Shown here: positions 7,052 through 16,971 of the stretch, piece by piece
Numbering within the stretch: position 1 is the first letter of the stretch
How the letters are laid out: every line of letters begins with the position of its first letter
NCBI RefSeq assembly: GCF_000485795.1
Contig: NZ_AXZL01000048.1
Coordinates: 1 to 64,000 of the forward strand
DNA from: Shewanella decolorationis S12
Lineage (GTDB): Bacteria > Pseudomonadota > Gammaproteobacteria > Enterobacterales > Shewanellaceae
Direction: 5' to 3'
Length of the DNA stretch: 64,000 nt
Program-made: the position numbers and the translations under genes
The notes under the pieces: model-generated
The model's database searches: none
Seen by the model: the letters and a program-made list of their open reading frames with translations, nothing else
What the model was told of the DNA's origin: nothing

Positions 7052-7888
7052 TTAGATAGCTTTTGCTAAACAGGCACGATTCTGCCCCAATAGCCGATAG
7101 CCGTGGGTGTAGAGCGTAGCTCTGCCATTACGACAAAAACCGATAAGCGTGATGTTGCTTTTCTCTGCTAATTCCAACGCCAGTGAGGTCACGGCGGACA
7201 TAGCAAACAGAATTTGGATATTGGCACTGGCGGCCTTTTGCACCATTTCGAAACTGGCGCGACTGGTGAGCAACACGGCGACAGGTCGCTCTGCCTTACG
7301 CATTGAAAATCCACCGATTAATTTATCCAGTGCGATGTGCCGACCTATGTCCTCAAAGGCGGCGATGATTTGTCCTTCCGCATCTAAGCCCATGGCAGCG
7401 TGGGTCGCCCCAGTAAGCTTAAAGTGATGCTGATTTTCCTTAAGTTGCCCAAGCGCGACTTGAAGATGATCGATATTAAATCTGGCGTCCGAGTCTACGC
7501 GGATAACGGGCTTAACCGCCTCTTCTAGCTGCGCAACACCACAGAGTCCGCAACCCGTGCGCCCTGCCATATTACGCCGCTGCTGCTTGAGTTCCATAAA
7601 GCATCTTTGGGTGATCTCTACCTGAATGAGCACGCCTTCGGGGGTGAACTCCAGATCCACACCTTTGATTTCATTCACATGGGAAACAATTCGCTCCGAC
7701 AAGGTAAAGCCAATCGCGAACTCTTCGAGATTTTCTGGGCTGGCGAGCATCACAGTGTGGGCGATGCCGTTATACACCAGCGCCACTCGCACCTCGTTAG
7801 CCACATAATCGGTTAACTCGGAAGCCTGTCCCTGTTCTAAAAGGGTCACCTTTCTTTCAGTAACCACGGCGTGTGAATGATATTCCAT
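7052..7888 (-). CDS. fdhD: FdhD, formate dehydrogenase sulfurtransferase
   Basis: A 278-residue FdhD, close to the usual length. FdhD takes sulfur from IscS and sulfurates the Mo-bisPGD cofactor of formate dehydrogenase before insertion. The family's essential CxxC loop is present as GRTGCGLCG (Cys113, Cys116). The cofactor-binding C-terminal half carries AAFEDIGRHIALDKLIGG and SRASFEMVQKAA. It lies leftward between selB/selC and yedE, in the same direction as the fdh operon, with a 107-bp gap from selB in which the opposite-strand selC promoter also sits. Confidence 0.95.
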   Translation of the reverse strand: MEYHSHAVVTERKVTLLEQGQASELTDYVANEVRVALVYNGIAHTVMLASPENLEEFAIGFTLSERIVSHVNEIKGVDLEFTPEGVLIQVEITQRCFMELKQQRRNMAGRTGCGLCGVAQLEEAVKPVIRVDSDARFNIDHLQVALGQLKENQHHFKLTGATHAAMGLDAEGQIIAAFEDIGRHIALDKLIGGFSMRKAERPVAVLLTSRASFEMVQKAASANIQILFAMSAVTSLALELAEKSNITLIGFCRNGRATLYTHGYRLLGQNRACLAKAI

Positions 7889-7984
7889 AGCGACCCTCTA
7901 AAATCATAAATTCAAATAAAAACAATTGGTTTGCCAATAATGTTCGACTCAAGTCACAAAGTGGCTAACTAAATACGAATGCAC

Positions 7985-8013
7985 TTGATTCAGGTTTATG
8001 CATTTTCTACTAT
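7985..8013 (+). promoter_or_regulatory. Sigma-70 promoter for selC
   Basis: TTGATT (7985-7990) and TACTAT (8008-8013) are separated by exactly 17 bases, giving a start near 8020, about ten bases before the tRNA-Sec 5' end. It reads rightward and lies partly within the 3' end of selB, on the opposite strand. Confidence 0.65.
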
Positions 8014-10017
8014 CGGTTTGTCTTCTATTGGAAGAACGTCGTCTCCGGTGAGGCGTCCGGACTTCAAATCCGGGTAGGGCTGCCAGCAGTCCTGGGTAGG
8101 TTCGACTCCTATGTTCTTCCGCCAATTATCATGGGAATAAAATAGTTCCCCATCCCGGATCTCCCGACTGTTACTGCGATACTTCCTACGGGTAAAACCA
8201 CTGCGGTCAAAAAACTCCAACAGCTGAATACTGACCTTGCGGCCTAGGCCAATCAGATCCTTAAACTCTGCGGTTTCGAGCTTGCCGTGGGTTTCCACAT
8301 GCTCACGCACCAGATTGGCGTAATGACACAACTGCTCGCTCAGCAGATATCTGTCCTTCACTACGGCGGTAATAAAGCCCTGTTGCACTAGTTGAAAACA
8401 CAGCAATCTGAGTTTGGCGGGCTCGAGTTCCAGATATTCCCCCATCTCAGTCACCCACACAGGCGAGGTTTGCAGCGCCAACCAAGGGGCCAAGCGTTGC
8501 CAGCATTGCTGCGCCTCACTATCGAGGACAATCCTGTGATCCGCCAACTGTAGTAAGGCGCCGCGCAGCACCATCTGTCCGTCTTGGCAGAGGCTATCGA
8601 GCACCTTATTGGCAAGCTCGCTAGGCAATACACTGTGGCTCATGCGTTGTAGGCGATTACGCCCCAGCCCTAATTGGTCGGGGTGCTGTTGGTGATATTC
8701 ACGTAGCAGATCGATAAATTGCTGTTTTTCTTGCTCAAGTAACTGGGTCGATAGCCCATAGGCTCCGAGGCGAGTCAGCCCCGCCTGCGCCAGCATGGCA
8801 GCCAGCCCTTCATCGGTTAGCTGCCAGCGCCAACGGATTTCATCGATACCGAGCGCTTCGCTCTGACCGAGTAACGCCAGCACATTCACTGGGTTGGAGA
8901 ACTGAGCCAGCTGTTGCAACTTACTGACACGCTCCGGCGTGCGCTTCTTACGATTAGGAACTTTTAATGCCAGCACCCGCCCCGCGCCCAGCGTTTGCTT
9001 GCCGCCAATATGCCTGAGCACTATCGGGTCGTCTTGGCATAACAGCAGTGGCTTATCGAGCACAATTTCGGCCAGATAACGCCCCTGCTCATCGGCCTCA
9101 TCCAGAAGCGATACTCGCCCTAAAGTGTGGTCGGCTCCGTGGTGACAATGCACATTTTGCCAATGGGTTAAGGGTTCAAAACTGCGAATTTGCACTACGG
9201 GTCTGGCGCACAACTCAGCTTGAGGCAGACTGCTTAACCAGTCGCCGCGGGCGGGCGCCCTATGGTTATCAACACCCGTAAGATTTAAGGCGACCCGAGT
9301 GCCACTCAAGGCCCTGTGGACTTCCATCCCTTGGCAGTGAATGCCGCGCACCCGTAATTTCGCATTTTGCCCAGAGCTGTAGAGGCTATCGCCAATACAC
9401 ACACTGCCGCTAATCACAGTGCCCGTGACCACACAGCCGGCACCTTTAACGCTAAAGGCGCGATCGAGCGTCATCCTAAAGCTGCTGGCATCTTCCGCTT
9501 GGGTCGATTGCTGCTCGGCAATATCCAAAATATGTTGTTTAAGGGTTTCTACTCCTGCATCGCCTGCATCATTCGCGCAAACCTCAAATACGCCACTGGC
9601 CTCGATACCGTATTCGGCAAGCAGCGCCATCCCCTCTTGAGTCAACTTGGCGGCGGTTTGGTCATCGACCAGATCCCGCTTGGTCAGCACTAAGGTCAAA
9701 CTGTTTAGCGGTAAAAGCGCGAGGATTTGCAGATGCTCGCGGGTTTGTGGCATCACGCCATCGTCACAGGCCAACACCAGCAGCGCGTGGCGCACATGGC
9801 TCACACCCACCAGCATGTTATTGATAAATTTTTCATGGCCGGGCACATCGATAAAGGCTAAGCGAGTGCCATCTCGCAGTGGCATAAAGGCGTAGCCGAG
9901 ATCGATAGTCATGCCACGGCGTTTTTCTTCGGGGAGCCTGTCGGTGTTCATACCCGTTAAGGCACGGATCAACGTGCTCTTGCCGTGGTCGACATGGCCC
10001 GCGGTGACCATAATCAT
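7996..10017 (-). CDS. selB: SelB, selenocysteine-specific elongation factor with C-terminal extension over selC
   Basis: A 673-residue GTPase that brings Sec-tRNA to UGA codons marked by a SECIS element. The P-loop is GHVDHGKST (7-15), DVPGHE is the G3 motif and TKRDLVD the G4 motif. Winged-helix domains at the C-terminus (for example [20 protein letters not shown]) bind the SECIS. It overlaps selA by four bases (ATGA). E. coli SelB is about 614 residues; here about 40 extra residues follow the last winged helix. Residues 632-663 are read exactly from the antisense strand of the selC tRNA gene, so this tail is constrained by the tRNA and is unlikely to be a conserved domain. Confidence 0.95.
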   Translation of the reverse strand: MIMVTAGHVDHGKSTLIRALTGMNTDRLPEEKRRGMTIDLGYAFMPLRDGTRLAFIDVPGHEKFINNMLVGVSHVRHALLVLACDDGVMPQTREHLQILALLPLNSLTLVLTKRDLVDDQTAAKLTQEGMALLAEYGIEASGVFEVCANDAGDAGVETLKQHILDIAEQQSTQAEDASSFRMTLDRAFSVKGAGCVVTGTVISGSVCIGDSLYSSGQNAKLRVRGIHCQGMEVHRALSGTRVALNLTGVDNHRAPARGDWLSSLPQAELCARPVVQIRSFEPLTHWQNVHCHHGADHTLGRVSLLDEADEQGRYLAEIVLDKPLLLCQDDPIVLRHIGGKQTLGAGRVLALKVPNRKKRTPERVSKLQQLAQFSNPVNVLALLGQSEALGIDEIRWRWQLTDEGLAAMLAQAGLTRLGAYGLSTQLLEQEKQQFIDLLREYHQQHPDQLGLGRNRLQRMSHSVLPSELANKVLDSLCQDGQMVLRGALLQLADHRIVLDSEAQQCWQRLAPWLALQTSPVWVTEMGEYLELEPAKLRLLCFQLVQQGFITAVVKDRYLLSEQLCHYANLVREHVETHGKLETAEFKDLIGLGRKVSIQLLEFFDRSGFTRRKYRSNSREIRDGELFYSHDNWRKNIGVEPTQDCWQPYPDLKSGRLTGDDVLPIEDKPIVENA
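8030..8124 (+). tRNA. selC: tRNA-Sec (anticodon UCA)
   Basis: A 95-base tRNA including an encoded GCCA end. The acceptor arms GGAAGAAC (8030-8037) and GTTCTTCC (8113-8120) pair perfectly over 8 bp, the extended acceptor stem typical of bacterial tRNA-Sec. The anticodon TCA is at 8064-8066 in a CTTCAAA loop, followed by a long variable arm and the T-loop TTCGACTC. It closely resembles E. coli selC. It is encoded on the strand opposite to selB and lies completely inside the selB 3' end. Confidence 0.97.
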
Positions 10018-11444
10018 AGCTGCACACCCAAGGTGCTGAGTTCGGCTAACAATTCGGCCTCATCATCGATACCGCGCAGATCGAGGCGAAGTTGATCCTG
10101 AGCCATTCGGCCAATCACAGGGCGCTGCGCCTGCTTAAAATGCTGCTCGAGCAGCGTTAGACTGCCACCCTCTTGCGCGTTAAAGCACAGGGCGATTGAG
10201 GGCAAAAAGGTATCGGGCTGTGAGCCGCTACCGACTTGAGTTTGGCACTCCACTAATTCGATGCCATAGCTCGGGGCAAACAGTGGCGCTAAGGCACGCT
10301 GCAGGCGCTCACCGATTTGACGCAACTCTGCTTGGCTGCGGGCAAATTTCGCCATAATCGGCAGTTCCCGATCCAAGGTTTCGGGATTGAGATAGTGGAT
10401 CAGCGTCGCCTCGAGCGCCGCGAGAATCAGCTTGTCGCAGCGCAATGCACGCTTGAGCGGATGACTTTGAAGCTTATTAATTAACGCCTGTTTACCGACA
10501 ATCAAACCCGATTGCGGGCCGCCGAGGAGTTTATCGCCGGAGAAGCTAACCAAATCGACCCCATCCGCCAGCATGGCTTGGGGAGTCGGCTCTTGTTTCA
10601 GGCCAAAACGGCGTAAGTCGGTGAGTGAACCACTGCCAAGATCCGAAATGAGTGATATGCCACGCTCACGGCATAACTGACCCAGCCTAGCCTCCTCCAC
10701 TGCGGCGGTAAAGCCACTGATATGATAGTTGCTGGTATGCACCTTCATGATAGCTGCGGTATTTTCGGTTATCGCCTGCTCATAGTCCTTAAGGTGAGTA
10801 CGGTTAGTACTGCCGACCTCCACTAAGGTGCAGCCCGCTTGGCGCATAATGTCTGGAATGCGAAAGGCGCCGCCGATTTCCACCAGCTCACCGCGGGAGA
10901 CAATCACTTCTTTGCCCGCCGCGACCGCCGACAACATCAGCAGCACAGCGGCGGCGTTGTTATTCACCACACAGCAGGCTTCAGCGCCTGTTAGGCGCTG
11001 GATTAATCCACTAATGGCATTATCTCGATGGCCGCGCTCACCGGCGGCTAATTCAAATTCCAGCGGAGTGGGATAACGCATCACAGAGGTCACCGCCCGA
11101 ATGGCCGCCTCAGACTGCTGGGCGCGGCCAAGATTGGTATGCAGTATGGTTCCCGTGAGGTTCCACACGGGTTTTAGACTATGGCTATAGTCCTTAGACA
11201 ATTGATCAACCAAATATCCGTTCAATAACGCCGGGTTAGCACACCAAGCGGGCAAGCGCCGCTCTTGGGCAATCAGCTCACGCGCCGTGCGTAACTGACT
11301 ATCCAACGCCGCTTTTACTGCCGCTTTACCATAGCGTTGCAGCAAAGGGGCTAACGCCGCATCGGCGAGCAAACTGTCCATCGACGGCAGCGCACGGTAC
11401 AGGGCTTGGGGTGTATCGGGTACTTGGGTCATCATTTGTATCAT
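10014..11444 (-). CDS. selA: SelA, L-seryl-tRNA(Sec) selenium transferase
   Basis: A 476-residue PLP enzyme that converts Ser-tRNA-Sec to Sec-tRNA-Sec using selenophosphate. The PLP lysine is in [18 protein letters not shown] (Lys305), matching the SelA active site. The [15 protein letters not shown] block near residue 94 is also characteristic. The ATG at 11444 has only a weak ribosome-binding site; in-frame ATGs follow at 11435 and 11432, and any of the three could be used. It overlaps selB by four bases and follows fdhE after a 48-bp gap containing a hairpin, so it probably belongs to the fdh transcription unit. Confidence 0.95.
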   Translation of the reverse strand: MIQMMTQVPDTPQALYRALPSMDSLLADAALAPLLQRYGKAAVKAALDSQLRTARELIAQERRLPAWCANPALLNGYLVDQLSKDYSHSLKPVWNLTGTILHTNLGRAQQSEAAIRAVTSVMRYPTPLEFELAAGERGHRDNAISGLIQRLTGAEACCVVNNNAAAVLLMLSAVAAGKEVIVSRGELVEIGGAFRIPDIMRQAGCTLVEVGSTNRTHLKDYEQAITENTAAIMKVHTSNYHISGFTAAVEEARLGQLCRERGISLISDLGSGSLTDLRRFGLKQEPTPQAMLADGVDLVSFSGDKLLGGPQSGLIVGKQALINKLQSHPLKRALRCDKLILAALEATLIHYLNPETLDRELPIMAKFARSQAELRQIGERLQRALAPLFAPSYGIELVECQTQVGSGSQPDTFLPSIALCFNAQEGGSLTLLEQHFKQAQRPVIGRMAQDQLRLDLRGIDDEAELLAELSTLGVQL

Positions 11445-11459
11445 CTTGATAAATATAAG

Positions 11460-11484
11460 GGGAAGAGCTCAGTGAGCCCTTCCC
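11460..11484. repeat. Hairpin between fdhE and selA
   Basis: GGGAAGAGCTC (11460-11470) and GAGCCCTTCCC (11474-11484) pair over 11 positions with one mismatch and a three-base loop. It fills the fdhE-selA gap. On the minus strand it is followed by CTTATATTT rather than a U tract, so it may be a partial terminator or an mRNA stability element that lowers selA/selB expression relative to fdh. Confidence 0.5.
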
Positions 11485-11492
11485 GACTTTGG

Positions 11493-12401
11493 TTATTGCT
11501 CAGTTTCGTGGGCCAGCAGCAATGGATTGACCGTGGTCGCCCCAAAGCCCTTGGCATTTAGCTCACTGTCGAGCATCAGGGTCGCTAAGTCGTCGGCCGC
11601 AACATCCATCAGCGGTGACTTTTCGACGAACAGCATCTTGGTGTAACCATGGCATTCGTCGCAGCTCTCGATGCGCACCTGCGCCTTGGCATCATCGAAT
11701 GACCAGAGTGTCGTCCCTTTATCCTGACCACAGCTAGTGCAATGGGCGCGAATGTAATGCCATTCGCTCTCACACAAACTGCAATGCAGATAACGCAGAC
11801 CCGCTCTCGGCTGGTCGACGATCACGCTCGCCACGGGATGACACCCGCAAATCGGGCAGAGGTTCTGCTGCACGACTTTGCGTTGATCGATCCGTTTAAT
11901 CACCATAGGTGCCCAATGGGACCAGTAGACCCCCATCGCCGCCCAGATAAACAAACTGAAGCGCGCGGGCACTTCGCTCATATGGCCCTGACGCAATGCA
12001 CTGCCCCAGGAGGTGAGTTGTTCTGGGGATTGCTGCATCAACAAACGCAGCACTCGCGCCATATCCTCATCCACCTGCGGCAGCAGATCGCTTAACAGTT
12101 GTTGTAGCAGTCCTTGCCAATAGCTATCTGCCTCTGAACCCAAGTGGGAAAGCGGAATCGCTTCATCTTTCCCCCAAGCGAGAAGCTGACCGAAGTCAGC
12201 CTCCGCCGCCAATCTGGCCTGAATCGCAACCACACGGCGGCATAGCTCAAAGTAGTCGGCCAGCGGCGAGTCCTTAGCCAACGACAGCAAACGCTGCGCC
12301 CGTCTGTGATAAACAGCTTTAGGGTCCACCGCCTTTATGGGTTTAAGCTCCAGCGGCGATTCGCTGCCGGGGACCATAGGTATCTCGGCTGTATGACTCA
12401 T
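11493..12401 (-). CDS. fdhE: FdhE, formate dehydrogenase accessory protein
   Basis: A 302-residue protein of the FdhE family, required for formation of active respiratory formate dehydrogenase and shown in E. coli to bind the catalytic subunits and iron. The C-terminal half has the expected cysteine pairs: [22 protein letters not shown] and CDECHGY. It begins directly after the fdhI stop codon, with no gap. Its place at the end of the structural operon and before selA matches its role as a late maturation factor. Confidence 0.93.
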   Translation of the reverse strand: MSHTAEIPMVPGSESPLELKPIKAVDPKAVYHRRAQRLLSLAKDSPLADYFELCRRVVAIQARLAAEADFGQLLAWGKDEAIPLSHLGSEADSYWQGLLQQLLSDLLPQVDEDMARVLRLLMQQSPEQLTSWGSALRQGHMSEVPARFSLFIWAAMGVYWSHWAPMVIKRIDQRKVVQQNLCPICGCHPVASVIVDQPRAGLRYLHCSLCESEWHYIRAHCTSCGQDKGTTLWSFDDAKAQVRIESCDECHGYTKMLFVEKSPLMDVAADDLATLMLDSELNAKGFGATTVNPLLLAHETEQ

Positions 12402-13043
12402 TTAATGTTTCTCCACGTCCGAATGTTCATCCAACATCAGCGGATGATGTTTACGGCACCAAGCCTTAGAGACTTTGCCGTAAAGCATGCCTGTGATAGA
12501 ACCTTCCACCCAGGTCGCCATCCAAAAGTGCACCATCACAAACATCAGCATGATCAAGGCGCTAATGGCATGCAGCACGATCGCCCAACCCACTACAGTG
12601 GCCGAGAAGTAAGGCGCAAAGTAGGGTTGCCACATGATGAATCCCGTCACGGTTAAGGTGATAGACGTCAGCACGAAGGCACGGAACAGCACTTTTTGAC
12701 CAGGGTTGTAATGGCCGATAGGCGGGATTTTTTCCTCGTTCTCGAACATCACGTCCTTGATGGCAAGCATCCAAGCCAGATCGTGTTTTTCCCATTTGTT
12801 GTGGTGGTAATAACGCACCAACATCAACATCAGCGGTAAACACATCATCAGGCCGGCAATTGGGTGAATAAACTTCGCCAATTGCGGCGTGCCCGCTATC
12901 GCGCCCAACCATTGGAAGGAGGGATAGAAGAAGGAAAAGCCCGTCAGAAACGTGACTAGCCCCACGGCCACAATGAACCAATGACAGATGCGGTCGAACA
13001 GTTTGTGACGCACTAACATTTCTTGCTTGTTATGCTTGCTCAT
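12402..13043 (-). CDS. fdhI: Formate dehydrogenase cytochrome b subunit (FdnI/FdoI type)
   Basis: A 213-residue diheme cytochrome b with four predicted membrane helices, the membrane anchor that passes electrons from formate to quinone. Candidate haem histidines are in LFDRICHWF (N-terminal), KFIHPIAG, VLHAISALIM and VMVHFWMA, a pattern shared with E. coli FdnI. It overlaps the iron-sulfur subunit gene by four bases and abuts fdhE. Confidence 0.93.
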   Translation of the reverse strand: MSKHNKQEMLVRHKLFDRICHWFIVAVGLVTFLTGFSFFYPSFQWLGAIAGTPQLAKFIHPIAGLMMCLPLMLMLVRYYHHNKWEKHDLAWMLAIKDVMFENEEKIPPIGHYNPGQKVLFRAFVLTSITLTVTGFIMWQPYFAPYFSATVVGWAIVLHAISALIMLMFVMVHFWMATWVEGSITGMLYGKVSKAWCRKHHPLMLDEHSDVEKH

Positions 13044-13954
13044 TTCTTGGCCTCCTCTTCCGCTTGCGCCTTGTCCTCTGGCGGCTGATAGCCGGGTTGG
13101 TCCTCTTCCACTATGTTGCGACCGACGGTGATCTTATGCAGGCAGGCCACAGCCGCCGTGGCAAGAAGTCCGACAGTACCTAGTGGTTTCACCCAGTCCT
13201 GCCACAGGGTGACAGATAATGGGATTTGCGGATCCTTTGGCATTTCGTAGGTTTCAGGCTGAGTGACATCGTGCAATATCATCAGCATGCCTGTGCCACC
13301 TACGCCCTCAGGGTTGTAGAGTCCCGCCTTGGCAAAACCACGTTCTTTCAGCTCGTTAACACGCTTTTCGGCGGAGAACAGCATGTCTTCGCGCGTACCA
13401 AAACGCAGCGCACCTGTGGTACAGGACTTAACGCAGGAAGGCTCAAGCCCAACAGCCAAGCGGTCAGAGCACATAGTGCACTTGTAGGCTTTGTTGTCGA
13501 CGGCGCTGATCTTCGGGATATCGAATGGACAGGCACTGGCACAATAACCACAGCCAATACATTTGTCCGAATCGAAATCCACAGTGCCATTGGCATGTTG
13601 AACAATCGCGCCAGAGGTAGAACAGGCCTTTAAGCAGGCGGGATCCGCACAGTGCATACAAGCACTGTGGGTAAACTGCCAACGTAATTTGCCTTGGTCT
13701 TCGATCTCGTTGTACTTCATCAGGGTCCAGCACTCTGGGGACAGAGATGCTGGGTTTTGATAAGTCCCTTGGAACGAACCCACCTCTTCACGCAGGTCAT
13801 TCCATTCGGAACAAGCGACCTGACAGGCTTTACAACCATTACACTTAGTCGCGTCAAACAGCTTCGCAATTTGCTTCACGCCACCGACTCTCGCCTGTGC
13901 AGGAGGAGTCGCTTGCGAAGTGCCGGAACGTTGAATGATATCTTGAGTCGCCAT
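13040..13954 (-). CDS. fdhH: Formate dehydrogenase iron-sulfur subunit (FdnH/FdoH type)
   Basis: A 304-residue ferredoxin-like subunit with four cysteine clusters for [4Fe-4S] centres: CNGCKACQVAC, CMHCADPACLKAC, CIGCGYCASACP and CTMCSDRLAVGLEPSC. A single membrane helix near the C-terminus (about residues 250-270, LGTVGLLATAAVACLH) anchors it, as in FdnH. It links the Mo/Sec subunit to the cytochrome b. It begins two bases after fdhG and overlaps fdhI by four bases. The symbol follows the FdnGHI naming; it is not the E. coli fdhF product. Confidence 0.93.
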   Translation of the reverse strand: MATQDIIQRSGTSQATPPAQARVGGVKQIAKLFDATKCNGCKACQVACSEWNDLREEVGSFQGTYQNPASLSPECWTLMKYNEIEDQGKLRWQFTHSACMHCADPACLKACSTSGAIVQHANGTVDFDSDKCIGCGYCASACPFDIPKISAVDNKAYKCTMCSDRLAVGLEPSCVKSCTTGALRFGTREDMLFSAEKRVNELKERGFAKAGLYNPEGVGGTGMLMILHDVTQPETYEMPKDPQIPLSVTLWQDWVKPLGTVGLLATAAVACLHKITVGRNIVEEDQPGYQPPEDKAQAEEEAKK

Positions 13955-13956
13955 TA

Positions 13957-16900
13957 TCAGACCTCCGCCTTTTCAACATTCACGAGGAACGCTTTGTACT
14001 CAGGCACACCCGTGTTGGCATCACCCATCTCAGTAGTAAGGACGTTACAGCTATAGGCCTTACGTGTGAGCGCGTTATGGCTGCCGTGACGTGGAATACC
14101 GAGTGTGTGTACCGTTTGACCATTGACCTGCAATGGGCGCATACGCTTAGTCACTAAGGCTTTGGTGAGAATGTGGCCACGTTTCGAGCTCACTTTCACC
14201 CAATCGCCATTCTTAATGCCTTTTTCTGCCGCCAATTGCTCATTCATTTCCACAAAGGTCTCTGGCATGGCAATCGCCGCTAAACGGCAGTGTGTCGTCC
14301 AGAAGTTAAAGTGTTCTGTGAGTGAGTAAGTGGTACAGGCGTATGGGTATTCCTCTTTAGTACCGATAGTGTCTTTCACCCCTTCGAACCAACGCAGCAC
14401 AGGGCTGTGCACCACATTCGGATGCAGAGGGTTGGTGCCGATGGGCGATTCGACAGGTTCGTAATGCTCAGGGAACGGTCCTTCTTTCAGCAGTTTGAGC
14501 GCGAAGAAACGACCTACGCCTTCAGCCTGCATAATGAAAGGATGCGCACTTTCCTGTGGATTCAACTTGGCATTAAAGTCGGGCACGTCTATCCCTTCCC
14601 ACTTGCCGTCTTTCCACTCGACAATCTTACGGTGCTCATCCCAAGGTTTACCGTTCACATCGCAAGAGGCACGGTTGTAGAGGACGCGGCGGTTAAGCGG
14701 CCATGCGAAGGCCCAGCCCGGTGTGATGCCCTTACCCGATGGGTCATGGTTATCACGGCGAGCCATTTGGTTACCGGCTTCGGTCCAAGACCCCGCGTAA
14801 ATCCAACAGGCACTGGCGGTACTACCATCGGCCTTCAGTTCAGCAAAGCTGCTGATCTGACGCTTAGTCGCGACATCATAACCATTCAACTCTTTCGTCA
14901 ATTCGATAGAGCTTGGGTTGTGCGGATCGGTATAGTTCCAGTTAATCGCTTCAATCGGCTCAGGCAGTTTGCCGCCCTCTTCACGATATAACCTTCTCAA
15001 CTCCAGCAGCAGACCAGAGACAATCTCTGAGTCCGACATTGCTTCGCCTGGAGGATTAGCGCCTTTATAGTGCCATTGCATCCAGCGGCCAGAGTTCACG
15101 ATCGAACCTTCTTCCTCTGCGAACACGGTCGCAGGTAGGCGGAAGACCTCGGTTTGAATACTGGCGGTATCGACCTCATTGAAACCGGGTTCGTTTTGCC
15201 AGAAGGTGGCGGTTTCCGATGACAAGTTATCAAGCACTACTAGGTACTTAAGGTTACTCAGTGCCTTGATATTCTTGTTGCGGTTAGGCATGGAGTTAAT
15301 GGCGTTAACCCCTTGCACGATGCAACCGTTCACTTTGCCACGGTACATCATGTCCAGATGCTTACCGAAGTCATACATCTGATCCCACTTAGGTAACCAC
15401 TGATAACCGAACTCGTTTTCAGGCGTAGCATGCTCACCCCAGAAGGCTTTGAGCAGGGACACATAAAACTTCGGATAGTTTTGCCAGTAGTTGGTTTGAC
15501 CCGGACGCAATGGCTTAGGCGTATTCGCCGCCAAGTGAGCCGCTAAGGTAGGTTCTTTATCGTTTGGCAGTTTTAGGTAACCGGGTAAACTTTGGGCCAA
15601 TAGCCCCATGTCGGTTGAGCCTTGAACGTTGGCGTGACCACGCAATGCGTTAACACCACCGCCTAACTGACCAATGTTGCCCAGTAATAACTGGATCATC
15701 GCCATAGAACGGATGTTCTGCGCACCTTTACTATGGTGGGTCCAGCCCAGCGCATACATAAAGGTTGCCACACGATCTTTAGTATGAGTGCTCGCAATAG
15801 CATCACATACCACTTGGTAATCAGCGATTGGCGTACCAGTGATATTAGTTACCGTTGCAAAATCATAACGTTCTACGTGTTGTTTGAGTAAGTTCCACAC
15901 ACAACGCGGGTGCTCAAGTGTTTCATCCACTTTGGCATAGCCGTCTTCGTCGAGTTGGTAGAACCAGGATTCTTTGTTGTACTCGCCTTTTGCTTCATCA
16001 AAGCCTGAGAATAGGCCGTCATGGAAGTCAAAATCATCCCGCACCAGATAACTGGCGTTGGTATAGGCTTTCACATAATCGAAGTTAACTTGATTGGTCG
16101 AAATCAAATAGCGAATCACACCCAGAAGGAATGCTATGTCAGTTCCTGAGCGGATTGGGGCATAGTGATCTGCCAATGACGCACTGCGGTTGAAACGTGG
16201 GTCAACCACAATCAACTTAGCATTGTTATGCTGCATAGCTTCTGTAACCCAGCCGAATCCGACAGGGTGAGCTTCTGCGGCATTACCGCCCATAATAATC
16301 ACTACGTTAGAATTTTTAATATCGATCCAGTGGTTGGTCATGGCACCACGCCCAAATGTTGGAGCAAGACTTGCTACCGTTGGGGAGTGTCAGTTACGTG
16401 CAATAGTATCGATAGCTACAAGGCCTAAAGCGCGCGCAAATTTTTGTGTCGCTAAGCCGCTTTCATTGGCCATACCGGATGAGGTCATCATCCCTGTGGT
16501 TAACCAACGGTTAACTGTTACGCCATCGGCGTTTTTCTCAATCAGGTTCGCATCACGGTCATCTTTCATTAAACGAGCAATACGTTTAAAGGCATCATGC
16601 CAGCTGATCCGTTCCCACTTGTTGCTGCCGGGGGCGCGATATTCTGGATACTGTAAACGGTGTGGACTGTTAACATAATCCACAAGGCCTGCACCCTTAG
16701 AGCACAATGCACCGCGGTTTACTGGATGATCGGCATCACCCTCGATATGGAAAATAGCATGTTCAGAGTTTTTGCCCCCGCTGCCTTGGCTGTACATCAG
16801 CAGGCCACAACCAACCGAGCAATACGGACAGTTGTTACGGGTTTCTTTGGCTCCGATCAGCTTAAACTCTCGCACTGCTGCATAGGCCTTTTCGGACATC

Positions 16901-16971
16901 AATCCCAGCGCTGAAATCGCTGAGGTTGCCGCTCCGGCCGCACACAGTTTAAAAAACTGGCGTCTGTTCAT
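13957..16971 (-). CDS. fdhG: Selenocysteine-containing formate dehydrogenase catalytic subunit
   Basis: A 1004-residue molybdopterin oxidoreductase read through an in-frame UGA at 16392-16390 (Sec194). Residues 1-31 are a Tat signal peptide (MNRRQFFKLCAAG ... EKAYA), so the enzyme faces the periplasm. The [4Fe-4S] site is NNCPYCSVGCGLLMY with CSKGAGLVDY. Around the UGA the sequence IARN-U-HSPTVASLAPTFGRGAMTNHW aligns with E. coli FdnG (QARV-U-HGPTVASL), fixing UGA as Sec and not as a stop. It oxidises formate to CO2 in anaerobic respiration. The full operon is fdhG-fdhH-fdhI-fdhE-selA-selB. A simple gene caller would split this into two genes at 16390. Confidence 0.96.
16351..16392 (-). promoter_or_regulatory. 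Selenocysteine UGA codon and SECIS-like hairpin in fdhG
   Basis: The UGA is at 16392-16390. Five bases later a hairpin spans 16384-16351. CCCAA pairs with TTGGG at the base, GG with CC in the middle, and AGCAA with TTGCT forms the upper stem, closed by a GTC loop. Bacterial SECIS elements sit immediately 3' of the UGA and present a small apical loop to the SelB winged helices; position and shape fit. Confidence 0.8.

Noticed and set aside
8110..8160. ATGGGAA/TTCCCCAT as a terminator for selC.
   Set aside because: There is no U tract and the stem is short and imperfect; the site is inside selB coding sequence.
14407..14991. 194-residue plus-strand ORF within fdhG.
   Set aside because: It lies completely antisense to a conserved part of the molybdenum subunit and has no domain or start context.
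16390..16392. Reading fdhG as two genes (16390-16971 and 13957-16341), or as a pseudogene with a nonsense mutation.
   Set aside because: Sequence on both sides matches FdnG without break, the UGA is at the known Sec position, a SECIS-like hairpin follows, and selA, selB and selC are adjacent.
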